This document shows positions 1-10,374 of a DNA stretch of 64,000 nucleotides, in pieces. The notes beneath the pieces were generated by a model. That model made no database searches. It was not told the origin of the DNA and saw nothing but the letters and a program-made list of their open reading frames with translations. The stretch spans positions 43,687,456 through 43,751,455 of the forward strand of contig NC_133529.1 of NCBI RefSeq assembly GCF_048544455.1, written 5' to 3'. Made by a program: the position numbers and the translations under genes. The stretch is from Silene latifolia. Lineage: Eukaryota; Streptophyta; Magnoliopsida; Caryophyllales; Caryophyllaceae. The stretch's first letter is position 1. Each line of letters begins with the position of its first letter.

Positions 1-833
1 ATCTCCTCTCGGAAAAACATCTCGCAAACTCTCCCACCACCGGTATCCGATCAATCGTCGGACTCTCTATCCGGTCATCTCTCACATGGCACAAGATCAA
101 AGGGCATCCCTTCCTCGGATAAGACTTCAAGGTGATGTTTGCAATCAACTTAACTTTGGGTTTGACTAGAAACCCACGATAAGATACACTAACACCCTTA
201 GGCCCTCTCAAAGACACTTTCTTTTGATGACAGTATATCTTAGCTTTATACTTTCCCAACCAGTCCATCCCGACTATCACCTCAAAACCGTCAAAAGGAA
301 ACTCTAGCAAGTCTGGTGTAGATCGACTTGCCCAACTATCATAGGTACATCTATATACAACCTCCCACATGGTGAGACTCACCCGAAGGTATAAAAACTT
401 TCTCACTTACGGACTCATATACCCTCAAACCCAACCGTTTAACATGACTCAAAGATACAAACGACCGAGACGCCCCCGAATCAAATAAAACAAAGGTATG
501 AATACCGTTAACAAGAAAAGTACCAGTGATAACATGTGCATCATCCTCGTTTGCTTTCTTGTCCATCATGAACAACTTTCCATCGGTCTTCCGTCCACCT
601 CCCCGGACAAGATCTTGGTGATGTGGTCGCTTAGCACCCGACCCCCGATTGTTGTTGTTGTTGTTAGCTGGTTTTCGATAAGAATTACCGCCATTGCGGT
701 TACCTCCACCCCCCGATAGCTCGACTTCCCGGTTACACCATGACCCACCTGGTCTGTTGCTCGCACAACTCGTGCGGGTCCCCGAGAATAGCTCCCCGAG
801 CCGATCCCGAAAAGCTCCGGTGCACTCGTGCAC
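1..833 (-). pseudogene. Broken retropepsin (protease) region of T1 pol
   Basis: Aspartic protease that would cleave the Gag-Pol polyprotein. The active-site motif LFDSGAS is encoded near 433-455 (minus), preceded by ITGTFLVN. Farther on the minus strand come the family-typical IVGMDWLGKYKAK near 245-285 and a stretch like PLILCHVRDDRIESPT near 50-105. The frame is broken: gag and protease are in different frames (shift near 820-835), a stop falls at about 351 where the family normally reads on, and further one-base shifts lie near 10-25 in the GEF..DVFP motif. No active protease can be made as it stands. The continuation into reverse transcriptase is beyond the left edge. Confidence 0.8.
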
Positions 834-1729
834 TCATGTCTCTTGTGGCCTACACCGCCACAGCCAAAGCAAGTCATTCCCCAACTACCACTGCTACTCA
901 CACGGCCACGCCCAAAGGAAGCCCCAGCACTGAACCCTGACCCAGCAGAAAACTCTCTAACTTTATTGTGGTTGCCTTTCTTGTGACTAGATTGGCCACC
1001 ACCCTCACTCTCAGCCTTTCTTTTCTCCACACCCACTCTCTCCTGAGCCATCTCTACCAACCTCTCAACTCTCCCAGCCCTCTCATAAGCTTCCTTAACA
1101 TCAGTAAGGACTCCCACGGGTAGTTTATCCATAATCTTAGGGGTCAACCCCCTCTCAAACCTCAGCGCCAGGTTCTCCTCACTCAAACCCATATCCTCAG
1201 CATACCTAGACTTTTCATTAAACTGCTTGTATGACTCAGCCACTGACATATCAGATGTCATCTTAAACCCATCAAACTCTTCTCTCAACTTACTCCTCAC
1301 ATGTTCTGGTACAAACTCTTTCCTCATAGCCCTCCGAAACTCTTCCCAAGGTATGGCAGGTAAGCCCTGGTTCGTATACAACTCTCTAGCACTCACCTTC
1401 ACCTTGTCCCACCACTCACGTTTGTTTGCTTCCCTCAGGTAGAACGCAGCTTGTTCTACTCTCATCTCATCAGGACAGTGAACCAAGTCTAGTATGTTCT
1501 CCATCTCACAATGCCAGTTGTCAAGAAGGTTTGGTTCCCCGGTTCCCTTATACTCTTTTGGGTTAAACCTCGCTATATAAAGGCTGATCTTAGAGTGATC
1601 AACCTCCTTATCCTTTCCCACTTTCTTTAAGGCCTCGGTAAGAGCATCCTGATGCTCCAACATCTTAACGATATCATCTATGTTCATGGTCTCAGCTCTC
1701 GCAAAGAAAGCGTTTATCTTGGGCGGCAT
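566..1729 (-). CDS. gag: Gag of the Tekay-like element T1 (frameshifted 3' end)
   Basis: Structural protein of the virus-like particle; it would bind element RNA in the cytoplasm. I take the ATG at 1729-1727 (MPPKINAFFARAE) because the 27 codons upstream read hydrophobic leader-like sequence with no family match. The retrotransposon gag domain spans roughly residues 50-200 (key motifs NWHCEMENIL, REWWDKVK, WEEFRRAMRKEFVPEHVR). A basic stretch follows, then a CCHC zinc knuckle CFGCGGVGHKRHEC at about residues 295-308. Beyond about position 835 the frame slips: the tail read in this frame is out of register with the Asn-rich linker and protease, which continue in another frame. The body of the gene is open, so the copy is fairly young despite the slip. 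Confidence 0.85.
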   Translation of the reverse strand: MPPKINAFFARAETMNIDDIVKMLEHQDALTEALKKVGKDKEVDHSKISLYIARFNPKEYKGTGEPNLLDNWHCEMENILDLVHCPDEMRVEQAAFYLREANKREWWDKVKVSARELYTNQGLPAIPWEEFRRAMRKEFVPEHVRSKLREEFDGFKMTSDMSVAESYKQFNEKSRYAEDMGLSEENLALRFERGLTPKIMDKLPVGVLTDVKEAYERAGRVERLVEMAQERVGVEKRKAESEGGGQSSHKKGNHNKVREFSAGSGFSAGASFGRGRVSSSGSWGMTCFGCGGVGHKRHECTSAPELFGIGSGSYSRGPARVVRATDQVGHGVTGKSSYRGVEVTAMAVILIENQLTTTTTIGGRVLSDHITKILSGEVDGRPMESCS

Positions 1730-1804
1730 CTTGAAACTATATAAGAAAGGGTAGGTATAAACATACGCACTATAACCCCAAAACACCAAAACAGACTGCC
1801 CAGG

Positions 1805-2075
1805 ACACACTCGATCAAGTGCCCAAACCTACTCGATCGAGTAAGAGGCTACTCGATCGAGTGCCCACCATACTCAATCGAGTGCCCCGACATCAGACCC
1901 CAAACAGACCTTCTGATCTCTAATATACTCGACCGAGTAGCCCAGCTACTCGATCGAGTGACCCCCTACTCGATCGAGTGACTGAGGTACTCGATCGAGT
2001 GCCCAAAGACACGATTCTGGTTGCAAAATCGTCATATACCCACTCGATCGAGTCAGACCCACTCGATCGAGTCAT
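1805..2075 (-). repeat. Array of self-complementary ACTCGATCGAGT motifs in the T1 leader
   Basis: About ten copies of a 12-14 bp palindrome (TACTCGATCGAGTA and one-base variants such as CACTCGATCAAGTG and TACTCGACCGAGTA), spaced by 5-30 unrelated bases, between the gag start and the PBS. The same motif occurs in the T1 LTR and in N1, N2 and the Athila element. The rest of the leader (2080-2460) is AT-rich with no recognisable content. Confidence 0.9.
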
Positions 2076-2469
2076 GCTAACTCGAATATGCTACCCGCAT
2101 GCTATATCATATCCCAACATACTATATAACTTTATAAACCCAACATTGTACTATAGTTAAGCATGCAATTCTACCAAGCTTTTCATACGATTAACAAAAC
2201 AATTATATCATGTTATCAAACGCCACATAATAAGCATCCAACATGCTTCTTGTTCAAACAACAGTTCTATATACTTCACCAACCTTTCATTCACAATCTC
2301 AACCTTCTACTCCCAAACATCCAACAATTACAACATACTTCATCACATCTACACACAAGCTAACAAACAACACATATGACCTTGACATACACCCCCCAAG
2401 TGACCGGTTCAAAATTGTAGGGCGAGTTCGCGACTTTAGGACGTCTCCCAAGCCTTTGCATTAGCTCCT

Positions 2470-2558
2470 ACAACCTTTACCCCGGGTTCATTTTAATTGA
2501 CTCCCTATGTTCATTAGATTCATTGGTTACAGGTTTCAGGATCGTCGCTCTGATACCA
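2470..2558 (-). promoter_or_regulatory. T1 primer binding site (initiator tRNA-Met) and conserved leader
   Basis: On the minus strand TGGTATCAGAGC (2558-2547) directly follows the LTR after two bases. It is complementary to the 3' end of plant initiator tRNA-Met, the usual primer of Tekay elements. The next 80 or so bases (GACGATCCTGAAACCTGTAAC, then CCAATGAA, AGGGAGTC, AAAATGAACC) recur after the PBS of N1, N2 and N3, suggesting a shared packaging or dimerisation signal (inference). Confidence 0.85.
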
Positions 2559-2560
2559 TT

Positions 2561-3909
2561 TGTAACACCCCCATACTCCAAGTGCCTTACCAGGACCACT
2601 CTGGTACAAGTATGCTACCATCTCAGTTACTCGAGGCAATGATAATAAAATAGACAATAACGAAACAACATTTAAATAGAAATACTTTAGCGAAAGGTTA
2701 CAGTCTCAAAACCAAATCCAAAATACGAATACATGTTCTCAAACCAACTGTCTACTGAGCTAACTGAAATGTTTATTATACTACTAAGCTACAGCGGAAG
2801 ACTTCTATCATCAGACGGTGGCACATCCCAGCTATCCCAGTAACTCGACTCATACCTGCTCAATAACTGCTCACCATCCCCGAATGGATCACCACAGTTT
2901 TTAAAACATTAAACGGGGTCAGTACTAATCTCACAATATATATAAACCAACAATACGGTAAACATGCAACTCATACAGTCACACACACATAATCACACCA
3001 TTCCCATCAATCTCCATCACCGACTGTCCACTGGACCAGCCCTGCCAGTGGGGGACCGCAACCGTTCCCACCTAAGCCCCGCTCATCATACCGAGCGATA
3101 ACCCTGTCCCATTAATGTGCACATCCCCTTCCGTGACGGGTTCCACGAAGGGCGAAACTAGGGCGTGAAGCCACTCCCGCAAGTGACTCCACTCAGCCGA
3201 GAACGCATCTCGAGAACCAGAGACAAACAATCACAATCAACAACCGTCACAACACAATTACGATATTATTCAACAATCACAACACATCAACAACAATTAT
3301 GGGACTAATACTGAGTAGGGAAACCCTACCTGGAAAGCAACACAATCAGACGGTCTCACAGCTGATATCAAAATGCCTCTTCTACAAATCCTCCTCCTAA
3401 CATATAAACATATAATTACTACTAATCACAAAATACAACAAAACCCCCAAATCCCAATACTAGGGTTTAACCAACTTTGACGAAATACTATAAAAACGGT
3501 ATATAGGTCTTACCCTCGACGCAAGGATCACAACGGTATAAAGAAAGGTAAAATCCGACCTTCCAAGCTCCGGGATTTGCCAACAATGCGATTGATGCGA
3601 AGAACGTACTTTGATTTCTCTTTTTGAAAGTGATTAGGTTTTAAAAGTGTTTAAAGAACAATGACGGAAGCTATTATATACTTAATCGCATTATTAACAA
3701 AACCCGAGAAATTATCCCCCGTAAACCGGCTAATCGATCGAGTAGCTAAGGTACTCGATCGAGTGCCCCCTTACTTGATCGAGTATCTACGTTACTCGAT
3801 CGAGTACCCAACAAGTCAGAAACTATTTTAAACTGCAACTCACCCTTACTCGACAGAGTAAGGCCTACTCGATAGAGTACCCAGAGACTCATAAAACCGT
3901 AGTATTACA
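2561..3909 (-). repeat. 5' LTR of T1 (1349 bp)
   Basis: In plus orientation it starts TGTAACACCC and ends TATTACA, so it is bounded by the usual TG...CA. A TATA box reads TATATAA on the minus strand at 3680-3674. Six palindromes of the ACTCGATCGAGT class lie at 3731-3887, immediately upstream of that TATA box in transcript orientation. Bases 3005-3230 hold a block (GGATGTGCACATTAATGG and flanking GC-rich sequence) almost identical to the N2 LTRs. A hairpin CTCGA-GTAA-CTGAG (minus, 2635-2622) lies near the LTR 3' end. Confidence 0.92.
3674..3680 (-). promoter_or_regulatory. TATA box of the T1 LTR
   Basis: TATATAA on the minus strand, about 230 bp into the LTR and about 50 bp downstream of the palindrome array. 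Transcription would start roughly 30 bp further on, near 3645. Position and sequence fit an LTR promoter; start site not measured. Confidence 0.55.
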
Positions 3910-4875
3910 ACTCGGTAGTGAATTATGACAATAAAGTGGACCGAGTATAACCTATACTAGACTTAGTGGAGTTGTTATAATGTCCGTCTATAGAAGAGTC
4001 GTCTTAAAATTGTCATAACTTGAGATCTAAACATGATATTAATGTGATTATAATTGGAGTGATAGCTTGTTCTCTTACGATTCCAACGGTGGGTCACATG
4101 CCTAAAATGATCAAGAAACGAGTGAGATATGACTGTTTTACGAAAACTGGTCATTGCTGAGAGCTGCGTCGCACTCGACCGAGTAAGGTTCACTCAACTG
4201 AGGTGACTCGGCACTCGATTGAGTGAGTGACACTCGATCGTGTGAGTGACACTAGACCGAGTGGACTCGCCACTCGACCGAGTGACGGTGAATCAGAACA
4301 CGGGATAAGGATAAGATTTCCATCTCCTATTTCATTTCTATCTTCTTCCTTATCTCTCCAAATCCTCCCCCTTCTCTCTAAAACCCCCATAAACCTCTTC
4401 CACCATGGATTCAAGCTTGCTTTTAGGAATCTCTTACCTTGTTCTTCACCATCCACACTTGTAAGTCGATTTCCACTCATCCTTGTTTTAGTCTTAACCC
4501 TAACTTTTGGGTGTTTTCTTTTGGGTTAATTAATTAGTAATTAGTATATGTAATATGAGTAGTTAGTGACTAATAATAAGGGGTTTTATGTTGTATTATG
4601 GCATAGAGTGATTTGTGATAGTTATTATATAATTTATGTAGGATGAGACGGTTTTATGAGATGGATACTTGGAAATTTCGACTAGCTTATGGATTATGCT
4701 AAAAGGTAGGTTAATCCTACTCGGTTTCAATAATGTGATGTTGTTTATGTTGATGTTGTAGTTAGTCTTACATAATTAGGGCATTTGCATTATAACATGT
4801 TTAGTGGTAATCACATCATTAAGAGGATGATTATGATATGTTGGTTGTGGTTCATGCATTGGTCATTATCATATA

Positions 4876-4967
<92 letters not shown>

Positions 4968-5109
4968 TTGTTTTGGAGACGTAAGACGGTTGGGAGACCG
5001 TTTTACGCTTAAGTCGCCTCTTGGAGTTTCCCCACTCCAAGAGGGATGTGCACATTAATGGCTTGAGTTACGGAGGGACTCGTGTGGTTGAGTCACTACG
5101 TCTAGAAGA
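3910..5109 (+). repeat. N1 5' LTR, first segment
   Basis: Aligns with 18011-19180 of the 3' LTR. It carries the palindrome array at 4172-4287 (CACTCGACCGAGTG-type), a (TTG)n tract at 4876-4965, and the block ending GGATGTGCACATTAATGG near 5043-5060. The final bases AGA (5107-5109) are one copy of the CACTA-1 target duplication. The first 76 bp of the LTR are missing here because T1 inserted at that point. Confidence 0.88.
4876..4965 (+). repeat. (TTG)n microsatellite in the N1 5' LTR
   Basis: About 30 trinucleotide units. The matching site in the 3' LTR (18965-19041) is shorter and has one interruption, so the tract changed length after insertion. Reading frames over it give only poly-Leu or poly-Thr and are not genes. 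Confidence 0.97.
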
Positions 5110-5328
5110 CACTACTACAAAAATTGATGTAATGCAACATTTCATCTGCAACACTTTGTTTTTTATGTTGCATTTTAGTTAATCATGCAACACTTTATTC
5201 AAAAATGTTGCTTTTATTGATATATGGCATCACTTTAAGAGAAGTGTTGCATTGTATTGTTATAAATGCAACGTTTTGACACAAATGTTGCATTTTGTCG
5301 CAACACTTTAAGCAACAATAGCAACATT

Positions 5329-5563
5329 CACTACTACAAAAAGCGTTATGGACATCACTTTATAAACATCAGAGTTTTAGAAACCTGATGTACAAAATAA
5401 TAGACATCAGAGATCTAAAAAAACCGATGTCTATATAATTTAATATACATCGGTTCAACTTAAAAACTGATGTCAATTTTAAATAACATCGGACATATAC
5501 AATATCCGATGTCTATTAATTTCCCCAAAATTGACTTAAAATAAATCATCCGCGTAGATCTCC
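5329..5563 (+). mobile_element. CACTA left-terminus fragment within CACTA-1
   Basis: Begins CACTACTACAAAAAGCG and carries sub-terminal words of the ACATCGG / CCGATGT type in both orientations. No matching right end or duplication was found; it ends where the next CACTA-like terminus (5564) starts. Probably a truncated insertion. Confidence 0.55.
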
Positions 5564-7893
5564 CACTAGTAGAAAAAGTCCTATTGACATCGCCACAAAG
5601 ACATCGGTTTTAGTTGAAATGATGTAAATGTAAATACATAACATCGGTTCTTACAAAAACCGATGTAAAATGTGTACCTTTTTTTCACCTTACATCGGTT
5701 ATTTTTAAAACCGATGTACAAAAGTATTTGTGTCATCGGTTTAACATAAACGATGTAAATAGGATAAATACTAACATCGATTTTTAAATAACCATTTGTA
5801 AAAATATTTTCATTAAGTGCAAAACTTAATAGGCAAACTACCCTAGCCCTCTCCTCTTCACACACACGACACGACCCTTCACTTTCTCGTAAGTTATACA
5901 TCTGCCTTTTTTTGTCCCTCGCAACATCGCCGACAAACCGGCGGCATCACCAGCGCCACCAATCCTTTCCCTTCGCCAACCACACAAATGATAGTTTCCC
6001 TTCAAAACTGTCACTTCGACTTGTGCAAAAATTCGACGGGTTTTCCTTAATGTCCTGACTCGTCCCACCCACAAAGTTAGTCCTTAATGGCCTTGAACAA
6101 GCATATATTTTTTTAAGATTTCAATTCATATTCAGATTTAATTCGATTGATGGCTTTATGATGTTTAATCGTTCTATCGTGGCGGAACTTAGTGAAAATT
6201 AATTTAATTTACAACGATCTAGGGTTTTAAATCTTTCTTCCGTTGATTTGGCTAATATTTTTTATGTTTCTTCTAGTTTACCTTCGTCTTCATCTCAATG
6301 AGATCTTCTGCACACCTAAAGTTGGTCGTCACTGCCAACAACAGCGAGACAACAATGACGAGGCAACATCTCTTTCCTTCCAATTTAGATCTATTTTTAT
6401 TTGCTTTTAGTATTGTTATTGTTACTTTATTTTAAATTTTTAGATCTAAGTGTAGATTTTGTTAGATTTTATTTTAAAATCTTACTGAACTTCTGAATTC
6501 TGCTTCACTGCAGAACGCAGGCAGGCTCAAGCTTCTCTAATTAGGGAGAAATACCATTTGAGCTCTAACTCTCCAACTGAAGTTAGTGAGTCTTTTGGAA
6601 ATGTAACATCAGTTCAATCTTAGCAGAAACAATTGGTAAGTTAGCTAGTAATGTTCAAAAAATTTAACTAATTATGTGGTATGCTCATTGTAAATTTATA
6701 TAGTCGTATAGGAACTTGTGTGCTATGACTACCTTTCACATGGTTTAGAACTAGAAAATTTGTTTTCTGCTTCAGTTCCAAATTCTGATCAAGTGGCTTT
6801 TAGTGAAAAGTCTAAGGTTGGTGTTGCAGGGTCCAAGCCTGATAAAGTGCAATTGGTGAGTCTTTTGCTTTTATATATCTCAATACATTCTGAATTTTTT
6901 TTGGTGAGAAATATTCCACCGATTAATGGGTATCGCGACATGAATTCAGTCTTTGGCTCCATGTTTTTGTCAAAGTTACACAAGTTGAGAATTAAAATTT
7001 GACAACAGTCTCTTCATTTGGGTTTGTGTATTAATTATAATGGACTATATTGTGAGGATGGTAGATTCACCTTTTGTATACCGTCTTCATTTCATTTGCT
7101 CCTTTGATCTACTTTTTTACTTGTGATTCGCTATGATGGCTTATTTTGTCCACCATTCTTTTGGGACTTGAGTCCTTATTCATTGTGAGTCTTATGACGA
7201 TCATCATTGTCAAAAATTTCCATCTTTGGTTTGATCCTTCTTTCGGGGAAAGCTTGTATTTGATAATGTGTTGCACTCAGAACTTCGGCTATGGTAGGAT
7301 CTCCTGATCTGGCCTCAATATTATCTTTGCTTCATTCATCTCGTTATTTATGTCTAAAACACAGAATCCATATGCAGCAGCATTCTGCCCTTATTGCGTT
7401 GATACCAGATGATCGTCACTATTAGGAGTTGTGCCTAAGAAAGTGTTGATGGTTAAATGAAGTCTAATGATGCTACTCGATCATGGAGGAATATTGTAGC
7501 TTCAGATATCCAAGTAGAATATGATTATTTTGTTTAGCTTTGAATATTGGTGTTGATTTGTAATGGTAATTGTAGGTTAAACATTGGTTTTGTAATTAAT
7601 TACTTTATTATTTTAATAAAAAGCTTTACATTCAATCGGAAAAAAATATTGGATTTTTTTTTAAAAATTTAATTGAGAAAAGGCTACGGTTGTTAAAAGG
7701 GAACCGTAGTCTTTTATCTCCTTATGGCTACGGTTGGTGGTTAATAACCGTAGCCTTAAGTGCACTTATGGCTACGATTTGTGAACCGTAGCCTTTTCTT
7801 CTCCACTTAAGGCTACCCACGATTTGCTACGGTTGTACAACCGTAGCCTTATGCCCATTTTAACCGTGGCTGTATGTCGTTTTTGTACTAGTG
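5564..7893 (+). mobile_element. Nested CACTA-like element with chimeric ends
   Basis: Left end CACTAGTAGAAAAAG; right end is the complement of CACTAGTACAAAAAC. These are inverted-repeat matches over about 14 bases. Sub-terminal words differ between ends: ACATCGGTT-type at 5585-5800, and GGCTACGGTT / AACCGTAGCC-type at 7680-7870. Flanking triplets (TCC and CAG) do not match, so this is either two different elements joined or an old copy. The interior holds a CT-rich leader-like stretch (5830-5990) and exon-like blocks at 6514-6635 and 6712-6855. Confidence 0.55.
6514..6855 (+). pseudogene. Two captured exon-like blocks of an unrecognised gene
   Basis: Block 1 (6514-6635) follows a CAG acceptor and ends at a GTAAG donor; it reads ERRQAQASLIREKYHL and on, with one in-frame TAG near 6620. 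Block 2 (6712-6855) follows TATAG and ends at GTGAGT; it reads ELVCYDYLSHGLELENLF, then SVPNSDQVAFSEKSK. Reading phases join across the intervening 76-bp intron. I do not recognise the protein. Splice signals and codon-like composition suggest transduplicated host exons inside the transposon; the internal stop makes function unlikely. Confidence 0.45.
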
Positions 7894-8317
7894 CAGGTGA
7901 GGTCCCACCAGTTGATGAGGCAACGTTTCATATCATGTTTGCTTTGCTGTTTGATCTTTCCAAGCTTGTTTTCATCGTTTGATCGGATCGTGAGACGGAT
8001 CACATGCTTAACTGGCAGTGGCGTAGTGCTACCCTGATGTACTTTGGTGTTATATTCTATGGTCTATGATCTCAGTAGCTACCTCATTTTTATAATAGAT
8101 GAAGTTGAGAAATACCCTGGTGTTTTGCCAAAATTTCCCTTGCCCTTTTGAGATTTTTAATGAGGAGGTGTATCACATGCTTAACCTAGCACCCATAGAC
8201 TACAATAGATGGGTTTTTTTTCCTGTGTGTCACTGGCCAAACCTCTAGAGCTTTGTCCCTTTTTACCCAACCTCCTCCCCTGTAGTCAGTGCCTTAATTA
8301 TATCTCTGGTTTTGCAG

Positions 8318-8425
8318 TTGACGTCCCTATTGGCAGAAGTACGGTTGAATATTCAGGAAGCACATGCCTTCTCATCCACAGATGGCTACTCTCTAGATGT
8401 TTTTGTTGATGGATGGCCATATGAG
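8318..8425 (+). pseudogene. Captured exon: ACT domain of an STY8/STY17/STY46-type Ser/Thr kinase
   Basis: A 36-codon open block preceded by TTTTGCAG and followed by GTACT reads [18 protein letters not shown], then [17 protein letters not shown]. This closely matches what I know of the ACT domain of plant STY8/17/46 cytosolic kinases, which phosphorylate chloroplast transit peptides; the family usually has VFVVDGWPYE, so one Val codon is missing here. Only this exon is recognisable and no kinase domain is present. It lies within CACTA-1, so it is a transduplicated fragment rather than a gene. Flanking 7894-8317 and 8426-9290 look like intron or UTR and hold nothing I can name. Confidence 0.75.
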
Positions 8426-9768
8426 GTACTATTTCTTCTTTGATTACAACTGTGCGGTTCTTTACATTCACTGTACATGATTTGAGCATAATGAATTATT
8501 GATGGTGCTTTTTAATCATCTTTTGATCCATTTCTTGGTCTCTTTTTGAAGATTGTTCATATCCATCTGTTTTTACTTTTCTTGTGTCTAGTGCTGAATA
8601 CATTAAATTACCCGCCTTTTCTGTGTCCAGAGTATGTAGTTAGAGTAAATTCTGTAGGTAGATAGAGTAGTCAATAGGGCTGCTATGATTGGAACTTATG
8701 ATGCAGAATTATTAGAGTAAGGCAGGTTAGTATGCTTATCCTGTGAAGGTAGAAAAATGGCCTGGCTATCGAGAACAGAGGGTCTCTGAGTCTTTGGTGT
8801 GATTATTATGGCTGGACAGGCCTACCTTTGCAGATCAAACTCAAACGTTTCACATAGGCTATACCTTGTGTACAATCACGTACTCTATTTTCTGCATGTC
8901 CTTGTTAATTAGTTGTTCTTTAATGCATTATTTATTATTTCGTGATAATTAAGTGTGACGTATCATCTATGCCTATTGAGCCTTTGAATCCTCAAATCTA
9001 ATAATGTTCTATTTTTTATGTTACAGGTTGCATTTGAGGTATTAACAATGATGACGGGTTGATTTTTTGTCCGGTTGGCAACATATATATGCTCACAATA
9101 CAAGAATGAAGACTTATAATTAGTAGCTTTCAAATAGTCGTTAAGAATTATTATTTGTTCTATTTAAACATTTGTTATATTTGTTTTAGTTAAATAATTG
9201 AACATTTGCGATCGAAGTTCTACTTTTGATCCTTTTTTGAAATGTAATTGACATATATTTTTGAGACTGAATCAATTGAATGCACAATTAGAGAGAATTA
9301 CAATTGTTGCGTGCCTTACAAGTCCTTATGTCGTTGCACTTTATTAAGTGTTGTTTTTGAATAAATTAGTGTTGCATTTGTTTATTATAAGTGTTGTTTT
9401 GGGACGTAACGAGTGTTGCGTTTCCAAAATAAAAATGTTGCATTAATTTGGTATAAGTGTTGCTTATCAACATGAAAAGTATTGCATTAGTTCAGGAAAT
9501 GTTGCTTTTTTTACATAAGAAATGTTGCATTAGAAGATAAAAAATGTTGCCTTTGAAATTGAAAAAGCGTTGCATAAACATGACCAATGCAACACTTTTC
9601 AAAAGTGTTGCTTCAGATTAAAAAGTGTTGCATTAAGCGTTGCAATGACCTAATGCAACAAGACCTGATGTAGCACTTGATTAAGTGTTGCATAAACTCT
9701 ATTGCAACATTTATATGACATTATGCAACAATAGCAAAGTGTTGCTATAGAATCTAAATGTAGTAGTG

Positions 9769-10371
9769 AGAGGATCCGGTTGACTTTCGGACCTGGTATG
9801 TCTGGGTGTGTCCCGGTACCTATTGATGATTATTGGTATGTCTGGGCGTGTCTTGGTACCAGTGTGGTTGTCGGTATGTCTGGGCGTGTCCCGGTTCCGT
9901 GGTGGTTGTGGGTACGTCTGGGCATGTTCCGGTACTGGAGTGGTTGTTGTTTGATAGCGTCTCATTCATGTAATAGTCATGTTGCATTCTCACACACTTT
10001 GAGTTGACTCACACTTTATTCATTTATTGAAACTAACGTTTGTGTGTCTGTGTAATTGTCACCTATCTCTTTTGGGGTGGCCTGTGTCGATCCATATTAT
10101 ATCCATTGGTCATATGGGGAGCAGGTTAAGTACAGGTTGTTTGGTTAGCACGCGGGAGACGGGACGAGCTTGATAAGTCACGAGACGAGTCTAGTTGACT
10201 AGAAGAGTATAGATGTCACGAGTTGTACTTTTATTCATTTGTTTACGTTTCATGTAATTCATTAAACATTACATTAATAAAATGTTCTTTGAATCAAATT
10301 TTGAAACCCTACCTCGAGAAACCAAGATGGTAACGCTCCAATTATCTTGGCCGGATAGTTAGGGTGTTACA
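9769..10371 (+). repeat. N1 5' LTR, second segment, ending at the U5 boundary
   Basis: Resumes the LTR after the AGA duplication and aligns with 19180-19761. It includes a minisatellite of about 37-42 bp units (four copies of GGTATGTCTGGGCGTGTCCC-like sequence, 9794-9935). It ends GGGTGTTACA at 10371, with a degraded hairpin CTCGA-GAAA-CCAAG at 10313-10326. Confidence 0.88.
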
Positions 10372-10374
10372 AAG

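Larger units (their letters stand above)
1..3909 (-). mobile_element. T1: Ty3/gypsy Tekay-like LTR retrotransposon, 5' portion
   Basis: Seen: reading the minus strand, an LTR (2561-3909) is followed by an initiator-Met primer binding site, a long leader, gag with a zinc knuckle, and a retropepsin-like region that runs off the window edge. Known: gag with a CX2CX4HX4C knuckle followed by a protease of LFDSGAS type is the chromovirus order, and LTRs ending TGTTACA with this PBS are typical of Tekay/Del elements. Reverse transcriptase and integrase, if present, lie outside the window. The element sits inside the 5' LTR of N1: bases 3910 onward continue the N1 LTR that is uninterrupted from 18011. 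At least two reading-frame breaks in the protease show it is decaying. Lineage call moderately sure, element call very sure. Confidence 0.85.
5110..9768 (+). mobile_element. CACTA-1: CACTA (En/Spm) DNA transposon, non-autonomous, gene-capturing
   Basis: Termini are CACTACTACA at the left and its complement TGTAGTAGTG at the right, flanked by the 3-bp direct duplication AGA (5107-5109 and 9769-9771), the hallmark of the CACTA superfamily. The uninterrupted N1 3' LTR lacks this insert. Sub-terminal regions (5130-5325 and 9300-9740) are packed with a short word around AAGTGTTGCA in both orientations, as expected for transposase binding. No transposase frame is visible. The interior contains pieces of at least one other CACTA (5329-5563, 5564-7893) and fragments of host genes with splice sites. 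Strand is arbitrary. Confidence 0.92.

Noticed and set aside
1..1810. Possible endogenous pararetrovirus
   Set aside because: Gag with CCHC followed by protease also occurs in caulimovirids, but the LTR, PBS and lack of a movement protein point to Ty3/gypsy.
1805..2075. Regularly spaced palindromes resembling a CRISPR array
   Set aside because: The repeats are 12-14 bp, variable, irregularly spaced and located in leaders and LTRs of plant retrotransposons; no cas genes or bacterial context.
4785..5055. Poly-Leu and poly-Thr frames
   Set aside because: Translation of a (TTG)n microsatellite within an LTR.
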